Notes under the pieces: generated by a model
What the model was told of the DNA's origin: nothing
Databases searched by the model: none
What the model saw: the letters and a program-made list of their open reading frames with translations, nothing else
Shown: positions 9,996 to 17,006 of the stretch, one piece after another
How the letters are laid out: each line of letters begins with the position of its first letter
Numbering within the stretch: position 1 is the stretch's first letter
Position numbers and translations under genes: made by a program
Origin: Haloarcula pelagica
GTDB lineage: Archaea; Halobacteriota; Halobacteria; Halobacteriales; Haloarculaceae
NCBI RefSeq assembly: GCF_030127105.1
Contig: NZ_CP126161.1
Location: 2,604,001 to 2,668,000 of the forward strand
Direction of reading: 5' to 3'
DNA: 64,000 bases

Positions 9996-10049
9996 AATCT
10001 GATACTTGACACGCGATAAGTAAATTCTTTCGATAAACTTATGTAACTT

Positions 10050-10458
10050 TCATAACGATCTCTCGGCGGTAATTCTCGCCTGTTTGATTCCCGTCCCGAG
10101 GTGGGTGAGATTCCTGCAGGCCCTGCTCGATCTCCGAACACTCTCTGGGAACGACGAATCGAAGAAATGGACTCGCCGGGATTCCCGCGAACGGAGTGAG
10201 CGGGAAGTCGGCGAGGAAACGAACGGATGTGAGTGGACTCGCCGGGATTTGAACCAGAGGAAGACGGTCGTCTCGCTCCGCTCGACGCTGCGACTTCCAG
10301 GGCTCAAATCCCGTCTCGAACAGACAAAATTACGTCGCTCGCGAGTTTGCGAGCGACAGGAATTATGGACTCGCCGGGAGACCAAATCCCATCGGTCGTT
10401 GGCTGGTCAGTAGGTCGATGCGTCTGGTCGGTCCCTCTGGAGAGGGAGTCTGGTTTGC
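10050..10458. other. Att-region between host surface protein gene and integrase: repeated tRNA 3'-end fragments
   Basis: This 409-base stretch has no convincing gene. It holds three partial copies of the tRNA-Ala 3' end: 10168-10183 (16 bases), 10234-10255 (22 bases, exact) and 10376-10389 (14 bases). Between them are short inverted repeats such as CGCTCGCGAGTTTGCGAGCG around 10336-10355. Open frames here are short and low quality. The best copy, extended to 10232, pairs exactly with the intact tRNA at the other end of the element, so the host/element border is put at 10232-10255. Confidence 0.7.
10232..10255. repeat. Distal attachment site core of the integrated element
   Basis: These 24 bases are identical to 43899-43922, the 3' end of tRNA-Ala(GGC) plus two flanking bases. 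The match stops abruptly on both sides. The integrase gene starts its 3' end 200 bases further inside. This is the classic product of tyrosine-integrase insertion at a tRNA 3' end. Confidence 0.85.
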
Positions 10459-11469
10459 TCATAGGGAATCCTCCAAGAACTCACGTCGGATTTCGGCGCG
10501 TTCGCGTTCTGACCGCTCGTCGTAATGCTTCTCCAGTATATCTGAAGTCGCGTTGCTGCGACTGCTGACGACTTTTTCAGGAGTGCCGTCGCGGAGCATC
10601 CGCGTGATCGCGCCACGGCGGACGGCGTGAGGCGAAACCGACGACGGACACTCCCGAGCCTGCTTGTCCTGGGTCGCTTCGCAGTCGGCCAGGTCACGAT
10701 CGTGCGGGCACTCCTGGTCGATGATGCAAGGTCGGGTGAGCCGATAGACAGTCTCCCGAATCGCACCCTCGGACATCCGACCGAACTGGCTGGAGATCAG
10801 TGGCTCGCGGCCGTGATCGTCCGTGACGTTCACCCGGTTCACGCGGATGTAGTCGTCGATAACTGACCCATATTCCTCGCTGACCGTGATCGAGCGCTCG
10901 GCGGGCTCGCGGTTCTTCAGCGGAGTCCCGCTGTCTGGTCGATGGCGAATCTTCAGGAGGAGCGCTTTGCTATCCCAGTCCCCCACGTCCAGCGCCCGGA
11001 GCGTCCCGAGCCTGATCCCGGAATAAGCCAGAATCAGCATGATGATATGATCCCGGCTCGCGTAGCGATACTCGTCGAGAAAGTCCAGAATCGAACGCGC
11101 GCGGTCGGCGTCGAGCTGGACGCTCTTCGATTCCTCTGCGGCCGAGACGTTCGGCAGCACGACCTTCTCACGCAGGCCGTCCTCGACGGCGTCGATTGAC
11201 GCACAGAACTCCAGAAACACGCGCAGCGTGGCGAGATGCGTTTTCAGCGTCAGTGGCTTGATGTCCTCGCCGCGCCAGGTCCGATAGCTGTGGATATCGC
11301 GACCATCAAGCTCGTTCAGGTTCTCGATATCGTGGACCTCACAGAACTCGATGAACGTATCCAGCCGGTAGCGGTGGTTCTGGAGTGTCTTTTCGGATAC
11401 GTCGCTCTCGCGAAACTCCAGATACATCTCGACGGCCCGGCGCGGCTCGATCGGCCGGAGGTCGGTCAC
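10459..11469 (-). CDS. Tyrosine-family site-specific integrase
   Basis: The GTG at 11469 gives 336 residues. It is chosen because a TTTAT box lies about 23 bases upstream (leaderless start), and because a longer frame would translate tRNA-like sequence. An N-terminal SAM-like/core-binding domain (residues 10-100) is followed by the catalytic domain with R153 (SGIRLGTLRAL), H281-x-x-R284 (SPHAVRRG) and nucleophile Y316 (HYDERS). A C-P-H..C..C insertion near residues 248-275 could bind zinc. It sits next to the distal att copy and very likely catalyses integration and excision at tRNA-Ala. Confidence 0.9.
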   Translation of the reverse strand: MTDLRPIEPRRAVEMYLEFRESDVSEKTLQNHRYRLDTFIEFCEVHDIENLNELDGRDIHSYRTWRGEDIKPLTLKTHLATLRVFLEFCASIDAVEDGLREKVVLPNVSAAEESKSVQLDADRARSILDFLDEYRYASRDHIIMLILAYSGIRLGTLRALDVGDWDSKALLLKIRHRPDSGTPLKNREPAERSITVSEEYGSVIDDYIRVNRVNVTDDHGREPLISSQFGRMSEGAIRETVYRLTRPCIIDQECPHDRDLADCEATQDKQARECPSSVSPHAVRRGAITRMLRDGTPEKVVSSRSNATSDILEKHYDERSERERAEIRREFLEDSL

Positions 11470-11584
11470 GGCCCGACACCTCTGCCATAAAGCCCAACTG
11501 CTGGGTCTGCTAACTCGTACATGGGTCTGATACAGTTGGCCGCGCCCCGCGAGAGATTGGTACCTTGCCGCGGGACGCGACCGA

Positions 11585-11640
11585 TGGACCCAGCGGGACT
11601 TGCACCCGCTTTTCACCACTGTGGGGGTCTGAAACTACGG
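11585..11640 (-). other. tRNA 3'-half-like segment upstream of the integrase
   Basis: Read on the minus strand, this stretch ends in a perfect T-arm-like hairpin, GCGGG-TGCAAGT-CCCGC, followed by TGGGTCCA, like an acceptor 3' strand. No matching 5' half exists, because a coding region ends at 11635. The T loop lacks the usual TTC, so it is not a working tRNA. It may be a fossil or alternative attachment site. Confidence 0.35.
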
Positions 11641-12132
11641 TTCAAGAACTTTCATGACGACCAGCATCGCCCAAAGGAACCCGAGCATGCCCATCGGGTA
11701 TGAAATAAGCGCGAACGGCGGCGCGGTGAGTGCCGCAACACTCTGGTCGAACCCAGTCGCGATGATCGCCGCCGCCCCCTCGAACACGCCGACCACGTCG
11801 CCGAACACCGCTGCGGTCAGGATCGCGACCCCGCCAGCGAGCCACGGTAGCCCGGCCAGCCAGACCGTCCGCCGGTTCTCGACCAACGTTGCTTCGAGGT
11901 GGTCGCGACTGTCCTGGGGCTCCGCGTAGTCCAGCACGGAGTCGGCACACCCAGCACAGAGTTTTCGCTTGGCGTAGGCGCGATCGTGCTTGCTGATATC
12001 GACGCCGACGGTCAGCATCTCGTCGGGCTGGTAGGCCTGGTCGCAGTTCCGACACAGGTGCAGTTCCTCCTCGACCTCCTCGACGCGGTGTTCGGTTCGA
12101 GTGCGGGTGATCGTTCGGTCGTCCTCAGCCAT
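11635..12132 (-). CDS. Zinc-ribbon membrane protein of the element
   Basis: ATG at 12132 (165 residues) is preferred to the longer frame because it gives the usual small overlap (8 bases) with the upstream gene. The N-terminal half is cytosolic with C-R-N-C and C-A-G-C pairs, about 35 residues apart, forming one zinc site. Two hydrophobic segments follow (about 95-125 and 135-160). It is the last gene of the minus-strand operon 15292-11635. It could tether a nucleic-acid or protein-binding module to the membrane; function unknown. Confidence 0.7.
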   Translation of the reverse strand: MAEDDRTITRTRTEHRVEEVEEELHLCRNCDQAYQPDEMLTVGVDISKHDRAYAKRKLCAGCADSVLDYAEPQDSRDHLEATLVENRRTVWLAGLPWLAGGVAILTAAVFGDVVGVFEGAAAIIATGFDQSVAALTAPPFALISYPMGMLGFLWAMLVVMKVLEP

Positions 12133-12415
12133 CGTTCCTCCGTTGCTGTTCGGCGTAGGCCGCGGCCCGGACAATCGCCACTCCAAAATCCCGAGCTTGG
12201 TCGGGATCGAGCATGGTGCCAGACTCGGCGCGCACTGCGTCGGTCTTGTGCCGAACCCCGAGTCGGATATCGCCGCGGTACACCTCTTCGACCCGCCAGA
12301 CTGCGGGTTTGTCTACGAGCCGGGCGCTGAACTGCCGCCCCTCGATATCGAAGTCCGTCGACTCCTCGATCTCCACGTCGTAGACCTCTGCGTGGATCGG
12401 ATGCTCGTCACTCAT
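12125..12415 (-). CDS. Hypothetical protein of the zinc-ribbon operon
   Basis: This is a 96-residue acidic protein with predicted alternating strands (VYDVEIEESTDFDIEGRQF) and a helical tail rich in A, Q and R. There are no cysteines and no membrane segment. It overlaps the neighbouring genes by 8 bases on each side, so it belongs to the same transcript. I do not recognise the family. Confidence 0.65.
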   Translation of the reverse strand: MSDEHPIHAEVYDVEIEESTDFDIEGRQFSARLVDKPAVWRVEEVYRGDIRLGVRHKTDAVRAESGTMLDPDQARDFGVAIVRAAAYAEQQRRNDG

Positions 12416-12923
12416 CCCGCACCCCCAGCGCGTCGAGCGCGTCGTATAGCATCTGTTCGTCGGCGCCGTTCGCTGCCTGGAGCACGCGCCGGATCAGCCG
12501 GTCGTGCTGGTCGCCCTCGCGGGGTGGCCAGGGGACACCGCGCACCTCGGTCCAGAGCTCGTACATCGGCTGTTCGTCCAGTTCCAGTTCGACGCGCCCG
12601 TACTCGGTTGTCGCCGTCAGTACCCACCGATCCGTGTCGGGACCAGCCGGGCCGTAGGTGACCGTACTCCGAGACTCCTCGGTGACCTCGAACCGATACG
12701 AACTCTGCCCGCCGTCGGGCACGAGGTCGCGATCGTCGTCGTAGCGACTGCGCGAGAGTTCTGTCCGATCGACCAGTTCGCCACAGAGCGGGCAGTTCGT
12801 TTCCTCGTACTGGACCGCGGCGGTGCCCACGTCAGTGATCGAGCGGCCGACCGCCCAGCCCCCACCACTCCGGAACTCGTCGGACTCGGCGTCTGGCTCG
12901 TAGCCACAGTTCGGACACTGCAT
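12408..12923 (-). CDS. Two-zinc-site hypothetical protein
   Basis: ATG at 12923 gives 171 residues beginning MQCPNCGYEPD; a longer frame adds only low-complexity Arg/Gly sequence. It has C-P-N-C near the N-terminus and C-P-L-C around residue 43, which together can form a zinc ribbon. It contains VPDGGQ, a variant of the TDGG motif found across this element's proteins, then a beta-rich domain. The stop overlaps the next gene by 8 bases, and its start overlaps the stop of the upstream gene. Confidence 0.7.
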   Translation of the reverse strand: MQCPNCGYEPDAESDEFRSGGGWAVGRSITDVGTAAVQYEETNCPLCGELVDRTELSRSRYDDDRDLVPDGGQSSYRFEVTEESRSTVTYGPAGPDTDRWVLTATTEYGRVELELDEQPMYELWTEVRGVPWPPREGDQHDRLIRRVLQAANGADEQMLYDALDALGVRDE

Positions 12924-14440
12924 CAGTCGGTCACCTCCCCGACCGCGTCCCGAACGGCCTCGTCGGTCGCGCCCGTGGGCTGGTTGTCGATCGCCGACTC
13001 GGTACAACAGCGCCGCGCCGCGTCGTCACTCTCGTACTCGGCGAGACAGTCCCCGCAGTACCATACGTCGCCGCCGTCCGTCGCGACCTCCTCGCCGTCC
13101 CCATCACAGGGCAGGTGCGCGGGCAGTTCCTTCACCGGCTCGCCACAGAGTGGACAGGGCTGTTCGTCCATTTCCCCGCGCTGGTTGTGGCCGGTGCCCC
13201 CAGCACACCGACGACAGGGCTCGAAGTGGACCGCGATATCGTCCAGGCGCTTGCGCGTGATCTCGGCGGCCCGCTGGAGGTGCCCACACTCGGGATCGCG
13301 GTGAAACCGATGCTTGTGGTTCTTCCCGGCGCTGACGAACACGTACTCGTCGTCGCCGTGACACCGCGGGCAGGGCCGGGCGTCACAGAAGCGGGCGTAT
13401 TCGGGGCCGCGGTCCTCCGTGCGATCCTCGTACTTGCCCTTGATCGCCGAACACGCCGGGCTCGCGTGGAACGTGGACGTACTGGTGTTGCCCCGCTGCA
13501 TATAGAAGTGATCGAACCGATCGTAGTCGACGCCGCCGTCGGTCATGACATCCGGTGACGGGTCCTCACCAACGTCGTCGGCCTCCAGGTGCCGGAGCTT
13601 CGCGGCGATGCGCTCGACATCGACCTCTGTCGGCCCCTCGCCGTCGTCGGCAGCCTGCGCGCTGGGTTCCGGGTCCGGCCCCTGGTCGCCGCTGTCGGTC
13701 TCGCCGTCGAACTCACGAAGCACGGTCAGGAACGCCCGAACCGTCCGGCAGTGTGGGTTCGTGTCGGTGTTCAGGATGTGACTGAATCGGTTGTCCTTGT
13801 AGCCGGCACAGCGGCTCAGGTCCCGCATCGAGAGGCCAGCGTCAGCCCGCATCGCATCGAGTTCCGCGATCGTCGGGATACGAAACTGGTCGGGATCGGG
13901 CACGCCGCCGTCGGTGATGAGCCGCTCATCCTCGTCGTAGCAATCCTCGTGCCACCACTGTTCATCGTTCGTGGCTTTCCAGACGCCTGGTTGTTCGGTG
14001 TCGACTGGATCACCACATCGCTCACACAGCTGGAATCGGTCGTGGCCGACGACTTCCGGGCCGCCGTCGGTGACGAGTCGCTGGTCCTCGGGGACCGACT
14101 GCACAGACTCCCAGTAGTCGTCGACGGCCTCGATCGTCTCCTGGTGCTGCTCCGAGAGTCCGAGGCCGCACTGGGTGCAGTGTTTCGGCCCGCCGATCGC
14201 CTGCGTCCAGCGCGTCCCGTCACACTCGGGACACTCCGGCGGGTCGGCATCAGTGCGGGCGCGCATCTCGGTCCACAGCTCGTGACGCCGGTCGACGGCA
14301 GTGGCGTGGCCGTCCTCGCCGTGGTGCATATGCCGGAGGTTCTCACAGATCTCGGACCACTCCGCGACGAGCGCGGCCTTCGAGAGGTCGGTCACGTCCC
14401 GGTCGGTGCGTTCGTGGATCACGTCGTCGGGCTTAGTCAT
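12923..14440 (-). CDS. Modular zinc-finger/HTH protein with repeated TDGG linkers
   Basis: ATG at 14440 gives 505 residues. Modules in order: a helical N-terminus; a zinc ribbon (C-P-E-C and C-T-Q-C, about 70-95); a second zinc site (C-E-R-C with H and C, about 135-165); a Cro/C1-type helix-turn-helix (about 180-240, MRDLSRCAGYKDNRFSHIL); an H/C-rich region (about 320-420); and a final C-P-L-C ribbon. The modules are separated by VTDGG, ITDGG, MTDGG and ATDGG. It is probably a DNA- or RNA-binding protein assembled from smaller genes. It is co-directional and overlapping with its neighbours. Confidence 0.75.
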   Translation of the reverse strand: MTKPDDVIHERTDRDVTDLSKAALVAEWSEICENLRHMHHGEDGHATAVDRRHELWTEMRARTDADPPECPECDGTRWTQAIGGPKHCTQCGLGLSEQHQETIEAVDDYWESVQSVPEDQRLVTDGGPEVVGHDRFQLCERCGDPVDTEQPGVWKATNDEQWWHEDCYDEDERLITDGGVPDPDQFRIPTIAELDAMRADAGLSMRDLSRCAGYKDNRFSHILNTDTNPHCRTVRAFLTVLREFDGETDSGDQGPDPEPSAQAADDGEGPTEVDVERIAAKLRHLEADDVGEDPSPDVMTDGGVDYDRFDHFYMQRGNTSTSTFHASPACSAIKGKYEDRTEDRGPEYARFCDARPCPRCHGDDEYVFVSAGKNHKHRFHRDPECGHLQRAAEITRKRLDDIAVHFEPCRRCAGGTGHNQRGEMDEQPCPLCGEPVKELPAHLPCDGDGEEVATDGGDVWYCGDCLAEYESDDAARRCCTESAIDNQPTGATDEAVRDAVGEVTD

Positions 14441-14789
14441 CGGTCGCCTCCGTCTCGATCGTCTCGACACTGGCCTCTTCCAGGCCGCCATCGTCACGCG
14501 ACCGGAGCCGGGGCGCGATCACGACCGCCTGGTCGCGTCGATCGTCGGCATACAGAGCCAGGTCCGGCTTGTCGTCGGTACTGCCCTGGACCAGCGCGAG
14601 GTTCACCCCGCGCGGGTTGTCGAACTCCTCGCGGACGGCGATCAGCGCGCGTTCGAGGCGTTCGGGATCGACCAGCAGCGACTCGGGGAACCGGTCGGGG
14701 TCGTTGGTCGCCACCAGGCCGACGGTCTTGTCCGGCGAGAGGTGGGCGACCTCGCCGACGATCTCCAAATCGAGCAGGCCGCCTCTCAT
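14433..14789 (-). CDS. Hypothetical protein of the zinc-ribbon operon
   Basis: This is a 118-residue acidic alpha/beta-type sequence with no cysteine, membrane segment or known motif that I recognise. It starts with ATG at 14789, overlapping the upstream stop by 4 bases, and ends 8 bases inside the next gene, so coupling is tight. The regular strand-helix pattern (VGEVAHLS, VGLVATND, LLVDPERLERALIAVREEF) suggests a compact folded domain. Confidence 0.65.
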   Translation of the reverse strand: MRGGLLDLEIVGEVAHLSPDKTVGLVATNDPDRFPESLLVDPERLERALIAVREEFDNPRGVNLALVQGSTDDKPDLALYADDRRDQAVVIAPRLRSRDDGGLEEASVETIETEATDD

Positions 14790-15292
14790 CGGTCGTCCTC
14801 CCGGAGGTCGTCGACCCGCAGCGCCTCACCAGGTTCGAGGGACGCAACCGCGTCACACCACAGCTGGTGGTCCTCGTCGACGATCTCCATGTCGAACTTC
14901 TCGGCGGTGTGGCGCTTGAGAACGCGAATCTCACGATAGGTCTGGCCCGCGTCGACCAGTTCGTCGTGGTTGGTGATCTGGCCCTCGTCGTCGTGTTCGA
15001 GGTCCGCGTCGTCCTCGTAGGTCTGGAAGACGACGGTCACGGGTTCGGTTTTGGGGGTACCGCCGTCGGTCATGATGCGATGCGCGTCGCTGTCGGTGTC
15101 GGTGGTCATACTCGATAGTGAATAGTCGGCGAGGGCGTGCCCGCAGGGCGCGGCGGTCCGGCGCGGGTCCGACTCGACGGCGTCGATCTCGGTGCCACAG
15201 ACCGGGCACGTCCCAGTTAGTGATGCATTACTCGTGAACTGTTCAGCGAATCGTCGGTGGGCTTTTTGGCCCGTGAGCGTGTCGTTTGGCAT
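14786..15292 (-). CDS. Zinc-binding protein with a fused second module
   Basis: ATG at 15292 gives 168 residues. The much longer upstream extension of this frame runs antisense to other genes and is rejected. The N-terminal part holds C-P-V-C and a later C-G-H (about residues 29-52), a likely zinc site. Then comes MTTDTDSDAHRIMTDGG, which looks like an old gene start embedded in the protein, and a second alpha/beta module (VTVVFQTYEDD). It is the first gene of the leftward operon that ends at 11635. Its promoter should lie in 15300-15420, beside that of the divergent repressor. Confidence 0.7.
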   Translation of the reverse strand: MPNDTLTGQKAHRRFAEQFTSNASLTGTCPVCGTEIDAVESDPRRTAAPCGHALADYSLSSMTTDTDSDAHRIMTDGGTPKTEPVTVVFQTYEDDADLEHDDEGQITNHDELVDAGQTYREIRVLKRHTAEKFDMEIVDEDHQLWCDAVASLEPGEALRVDDLREDDR

Positions 15293-15390
15293 AGGTCGCG
15301 GGTAGACCGACGCGGCATCCGTGTTGTGAGCACGGTGCCGCACTCGCGGTTTCTTCCGAGGCGAGTTCGACAGCGCCGCGTCGGCCTTGC

Positions 15391-15442
15391 TCCAACAGTC
15401 ATTTCCAACAGTACTTAGTAGTTTCCCATAAGTATACGAAAT
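15391..15442. promoter_or_regulatory. Divergent regulatory region upstream of the repressor gene
   Basis: A direct repeat TCCAACAGT occurs at 15391-15399 and 15404-15412. TTTCCCA, at 15422-15428, matches one arm of the inverted repeat at 15831-15850, beyond the repressor gene. The A/T-rich stretch CATAAGTATACGAAAT ends at the repressor ATG. This looks like a promoter with operator half-sites serving both the + repressor gene and the minus-strand operon starting at 15292. Confidence 0.5.
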
Positions 15443-15808
15443 ATGGTTGAAGAAGAGGATAGTACAGATAGTTGTGTGAAATCTGAGATTTTCGGTGTAA
15501 ATATGCCCCTTCGGAGTGATGGGGGAGACATGACAAAGGAGGACAGACGCCGGCAGTTGCTCGAATTTATGAAAGAGCATCCGCTGGCGCTTCCACCGCT
15601 TCTTATCTACAGGAATCTGAAACTTCACATGGACGTGACTTTCACAGTCGATAGCGTCCGGAACTATCTCGATGAGTTCGCCGAAGAAGGGCTGGTGAAA
15701 ATGGTAGAGAAAGAGCCGCTTGACGATGGTGATCTGGTAGAAGCGGAGGCAGGAACTCGACCGTACTACATTATCACTGAAGAAGGTAGGGCCTACCTCG
15801 AAGACTGA
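15443..15808 (+). CDS. Winged-helix transcriptional regulator (phage-repressor type)
   Basis: This is a 121-residue protein. After a short N-terminal tail there is a winged helix at about residues 32-118: helix EDRRRQLLEFMKEH, a recognition segment DVTFTVDSVRNYLDEFAEEGLVK, then a wing and PYYIITEEGRAYLED, a typical DNA-binding repressor end. Codon use is A/T-richer than the neighbours, suggesting separate acquisition. Inverted repeats sit both before and after the gene, as expected for autoregulation plus control of the next transcript. A start at the internal ATG at 15531 (MTKEDRRR) is possible. Confidence 0.8.
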   Translation: MVEEEDSTDSCVKSEIFGVNMPLRSDGGDMTKEDRRRQLLEFMKEHPLALPPLLIYRNLKLHMDVTFTVDSVRNYLDEFAEEGLVKMVEKEPLDDGDLVEAEAGTRPYYIITEEGRAYLED

Positions 15809-15811
15809 TTT

Positions 15812-15850
15812 TTCAGATACTAATCTGAACTTTCCCACAACTATGGGAAA
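15812..15850. promoter_or_regulatory. Two adjacent inverted repeats (candidate operator/terminator)
   Basis: TTCAGAT-ACTA-ATCTGAA (15812-15829) is followed at once by TTTCCCA-CAACTA-TGGGAAA (15831-15850). The second repeat shares its arm with the half-site in front of the repressor gene. Together they lie between the repressor stop and the predicted structured RNA, so they may be the repressor's operator for the downstream transcript. The first could instead be a terminator. Confidence 0.5.
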
Positions 15851-15882
15851 AACTAAGTGGCTGGCAGTCCTTACTATTGAGT

Positions 15883-15967
15883 AGGAACAGACGCGCTGCT
15901 GGGTGATTTCGAGCGAAGAATCGGAATCGCCCGACCTGTCATCAGCAGGCCAGGCGCGTCCGTTCCT
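15883..15967 (+). ncRNA. Predicted structured RNA (branched stem) in front of a small gene
   Basis: Long complementary arms close an 85-base segment: AGGAAC (15883-15888) with GTTCCT (15962-15967), GACGCGC (15890-15896) with GCGCGTC (15954-15960), and GCTG (15898-15901) with CAGC (15943-15946). Inside, GGTGATT pairs with AATCGCC (15902-15908 with 15925-15931, one G-U). No open frame fits. It lies 10 bases before the ATG at 15977, so it may be a stand-alone small RNA or the 5' leader of that gene. This rests on hand-found pairing only. Confidence 0.45.
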
Positions 15968-15976
15968 CCAACAACG

Positions 15977-16270
15977 ATGGCAACTACGCAACCCCACCCA
16001 CAAGAACGTTTGGCTCGCGAACAATTCACCCAGCGACCCTTCTACGTCGGCACCGACGGCGACGGCGCGGCACACTACTGGTCGTCCTACGCCCAGGCGA
16101 TCCTGGTGATCGACGGCGACGGCGACACCGAGCGCTTCGAGCTGGCCGACCTGCCGATCGACACGCTCGGCCAGTGGTGCGAACACGTCCGGAACGAGCG
16201 CGAGTGGGCGACCGAACCGCGCGTCGGCGGCTCGCTCGTCGGCGACCTCGTCCGCGGGATCGAGGCATGA
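15977..16270 (+). CDS. Small hypothetical protein of the element
   Basis: A 97-residue acidic protein with no Cys pairs, membrane segment or signal; one Cys in QWCEHVRNERE. The middle is strand-like (AILVIDGDGDTERFELADLP). It follows the predicted structured RNA and overlaps the next gene by 4 bases. Third-position G+C is high, as in host genes, supporting that it is coded. I do not recognise the family. Confidence 0.7.
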   Translation: MATTQPHPQERLAREQFTQRPFYVGTDGDGAAHYWSSYAQAILVIDGDGDTERFELADLPIDTLGQWCEHVRNEREWATEPRVGGSLVGDLVRGIEA

Positions 16271-16449
16271 ATCCCGAGACTGTCGCCGACGCCCGCGGGT
16301 TCGTCTACGAGCCGGCCCGCGGCCCGAAACGCCGCGTCCTGTACGAACCACGCAGTGACGGTCGCTTTGAGCGGATCGAGTCCGTCTGGACTGGCTGCAC
16401 GTGGCGGCCGACTGGTCGGGAAATCGTCGAGAACGTCTACCGGATCTAA
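16267..16449 (+). CDS. Small hypothetical protein of the element
   Basis: The ATGA overlap at 16267 sets the start and gives a 60-residue basic protein with no recognised domain. It is translated from the same message as the 97-residue protein. A T run (16458-16465) 9 bases after the stop is a likely terminator. Confidence 0.6.
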   Translation: MNPETVADARGFVYEPARGPKRRVLYEPRSDGRFERIESVWTGCTWRPTGREIVENVYRI

Positions 16450-16457
16450 TCTCGTCA

Positions 16458-16541
16458 CCTTTTTTACAGCCGGAATTAACCCTCAGATGGGCGCCGGGCC
16501 GAACCATCAGTGATAGGCTCTTTCCCCCCACATCGGCGCCC
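16458..16541. terminator. T run and long-loop inverted repeat between convergent genes
   Basis: CCTTTTTT at 16458-16465 follows the + gene. GGGCGCCG (16489-16496) and CGGCGCCC (16534-16541) form a perfect 8-bp stem with a 37-base loop. The region lies between genes ending at 16449 (+) and 16555 (-), so a two-way terminator is plausible. Confidence 0.45.
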
Positions 16542-16554
16542 GAGTTTCCATCAC

Positions 16555-16818
16555 TCATTCGTCGTCCCTGAGCGACAGCCCGATCTCCCACAGGACAGTC
16601 TCGGCCCAAGCCGGCGGCTCGGGCAGGTCGAGCACGTCGCCGGCCTCGGTCGTCGTCTCTAACTCCGCCTCCCGGCCGTCGACGCCGAACGCCCAGCGCT
16701 CGCCGTCGCGCTCGATCACCACCCGCGCGTCCTGGTCGGGATGGTCCGAGACGTGTGCTTTCGCTTCCGAGCCGTTCCCCAGTGCCACCGTCGTCGTTCG
16801 CGCTTGCCGCGTTGCCAT
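16555..16818 (-). CDS. Small hypothetical acidic protein
   Basis: ATG at 16818 gives 87 residues (MATRQARTTTVALGNGSEAK start); a longer frame to 16890 has a poor N-terminus. The sequence alternates strands (HPDQDARVVIERDGERWAFGVDGREAEL) and ends in a helix. There are no cysteines. It lies downstream of the Orc1/Cdc6 gene on the same strand, separated by the iteron-like repeats. Function unknown. Confidence 0.6.
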   Translation of the reverse strand: MATRQARTTTVALGNGSEAKAHVSDHPDQDARVVIERDGERWAFGVDGREAELETTTEAGDVLDLPEPPAWAETVLWEIGLSLRDDE

Positions 16819-16862
16819 ATCCGACCAGTCCGGGGAGAGGGGTAAGAGGCTAACCGGGGCGC

Positions 16863-17006
16863 GTGAAACGAAGTCAAAACTCGCCACCAAAACCAGCGAA
16901 AACTACCCACTCACACACCAGAGACACCGACAAACAGCAGTGAAACGAAGATGCAACGAAGTGAAACAAAATGCCGCCCTCGGGCGATTACAGCAGTGAA
17001 ACGTAA
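16863..17006. repeat. Iteron-like repeats GTGAAACGAAG next to orc1
   Basis: Four related copies occur: 16863-16873 and 16940-16950 (identical), 16961-16970 (GTGAAACAAA) and 16996-17006 (GTGAAACGTAA, overlapping the orc1 3' end). CAGCAGTGAAACG is shared by the copies near 16935 and 16991. The stretch 16819-16987 is otherwise non-coding and A-rich. Repeats beside an initiator gene are typical of replication origins, so this is a candidate initiator-binding array. Confidence 0.45.

Noticed and set aside
15293-16609. Long minus-strand extension of the frame that ends at 14786
   Set aside because: It runs antisense to the repressor, the structured RNA and two small genes, has atypical composition, and the start at 15292 gives a sensible zinc protein.
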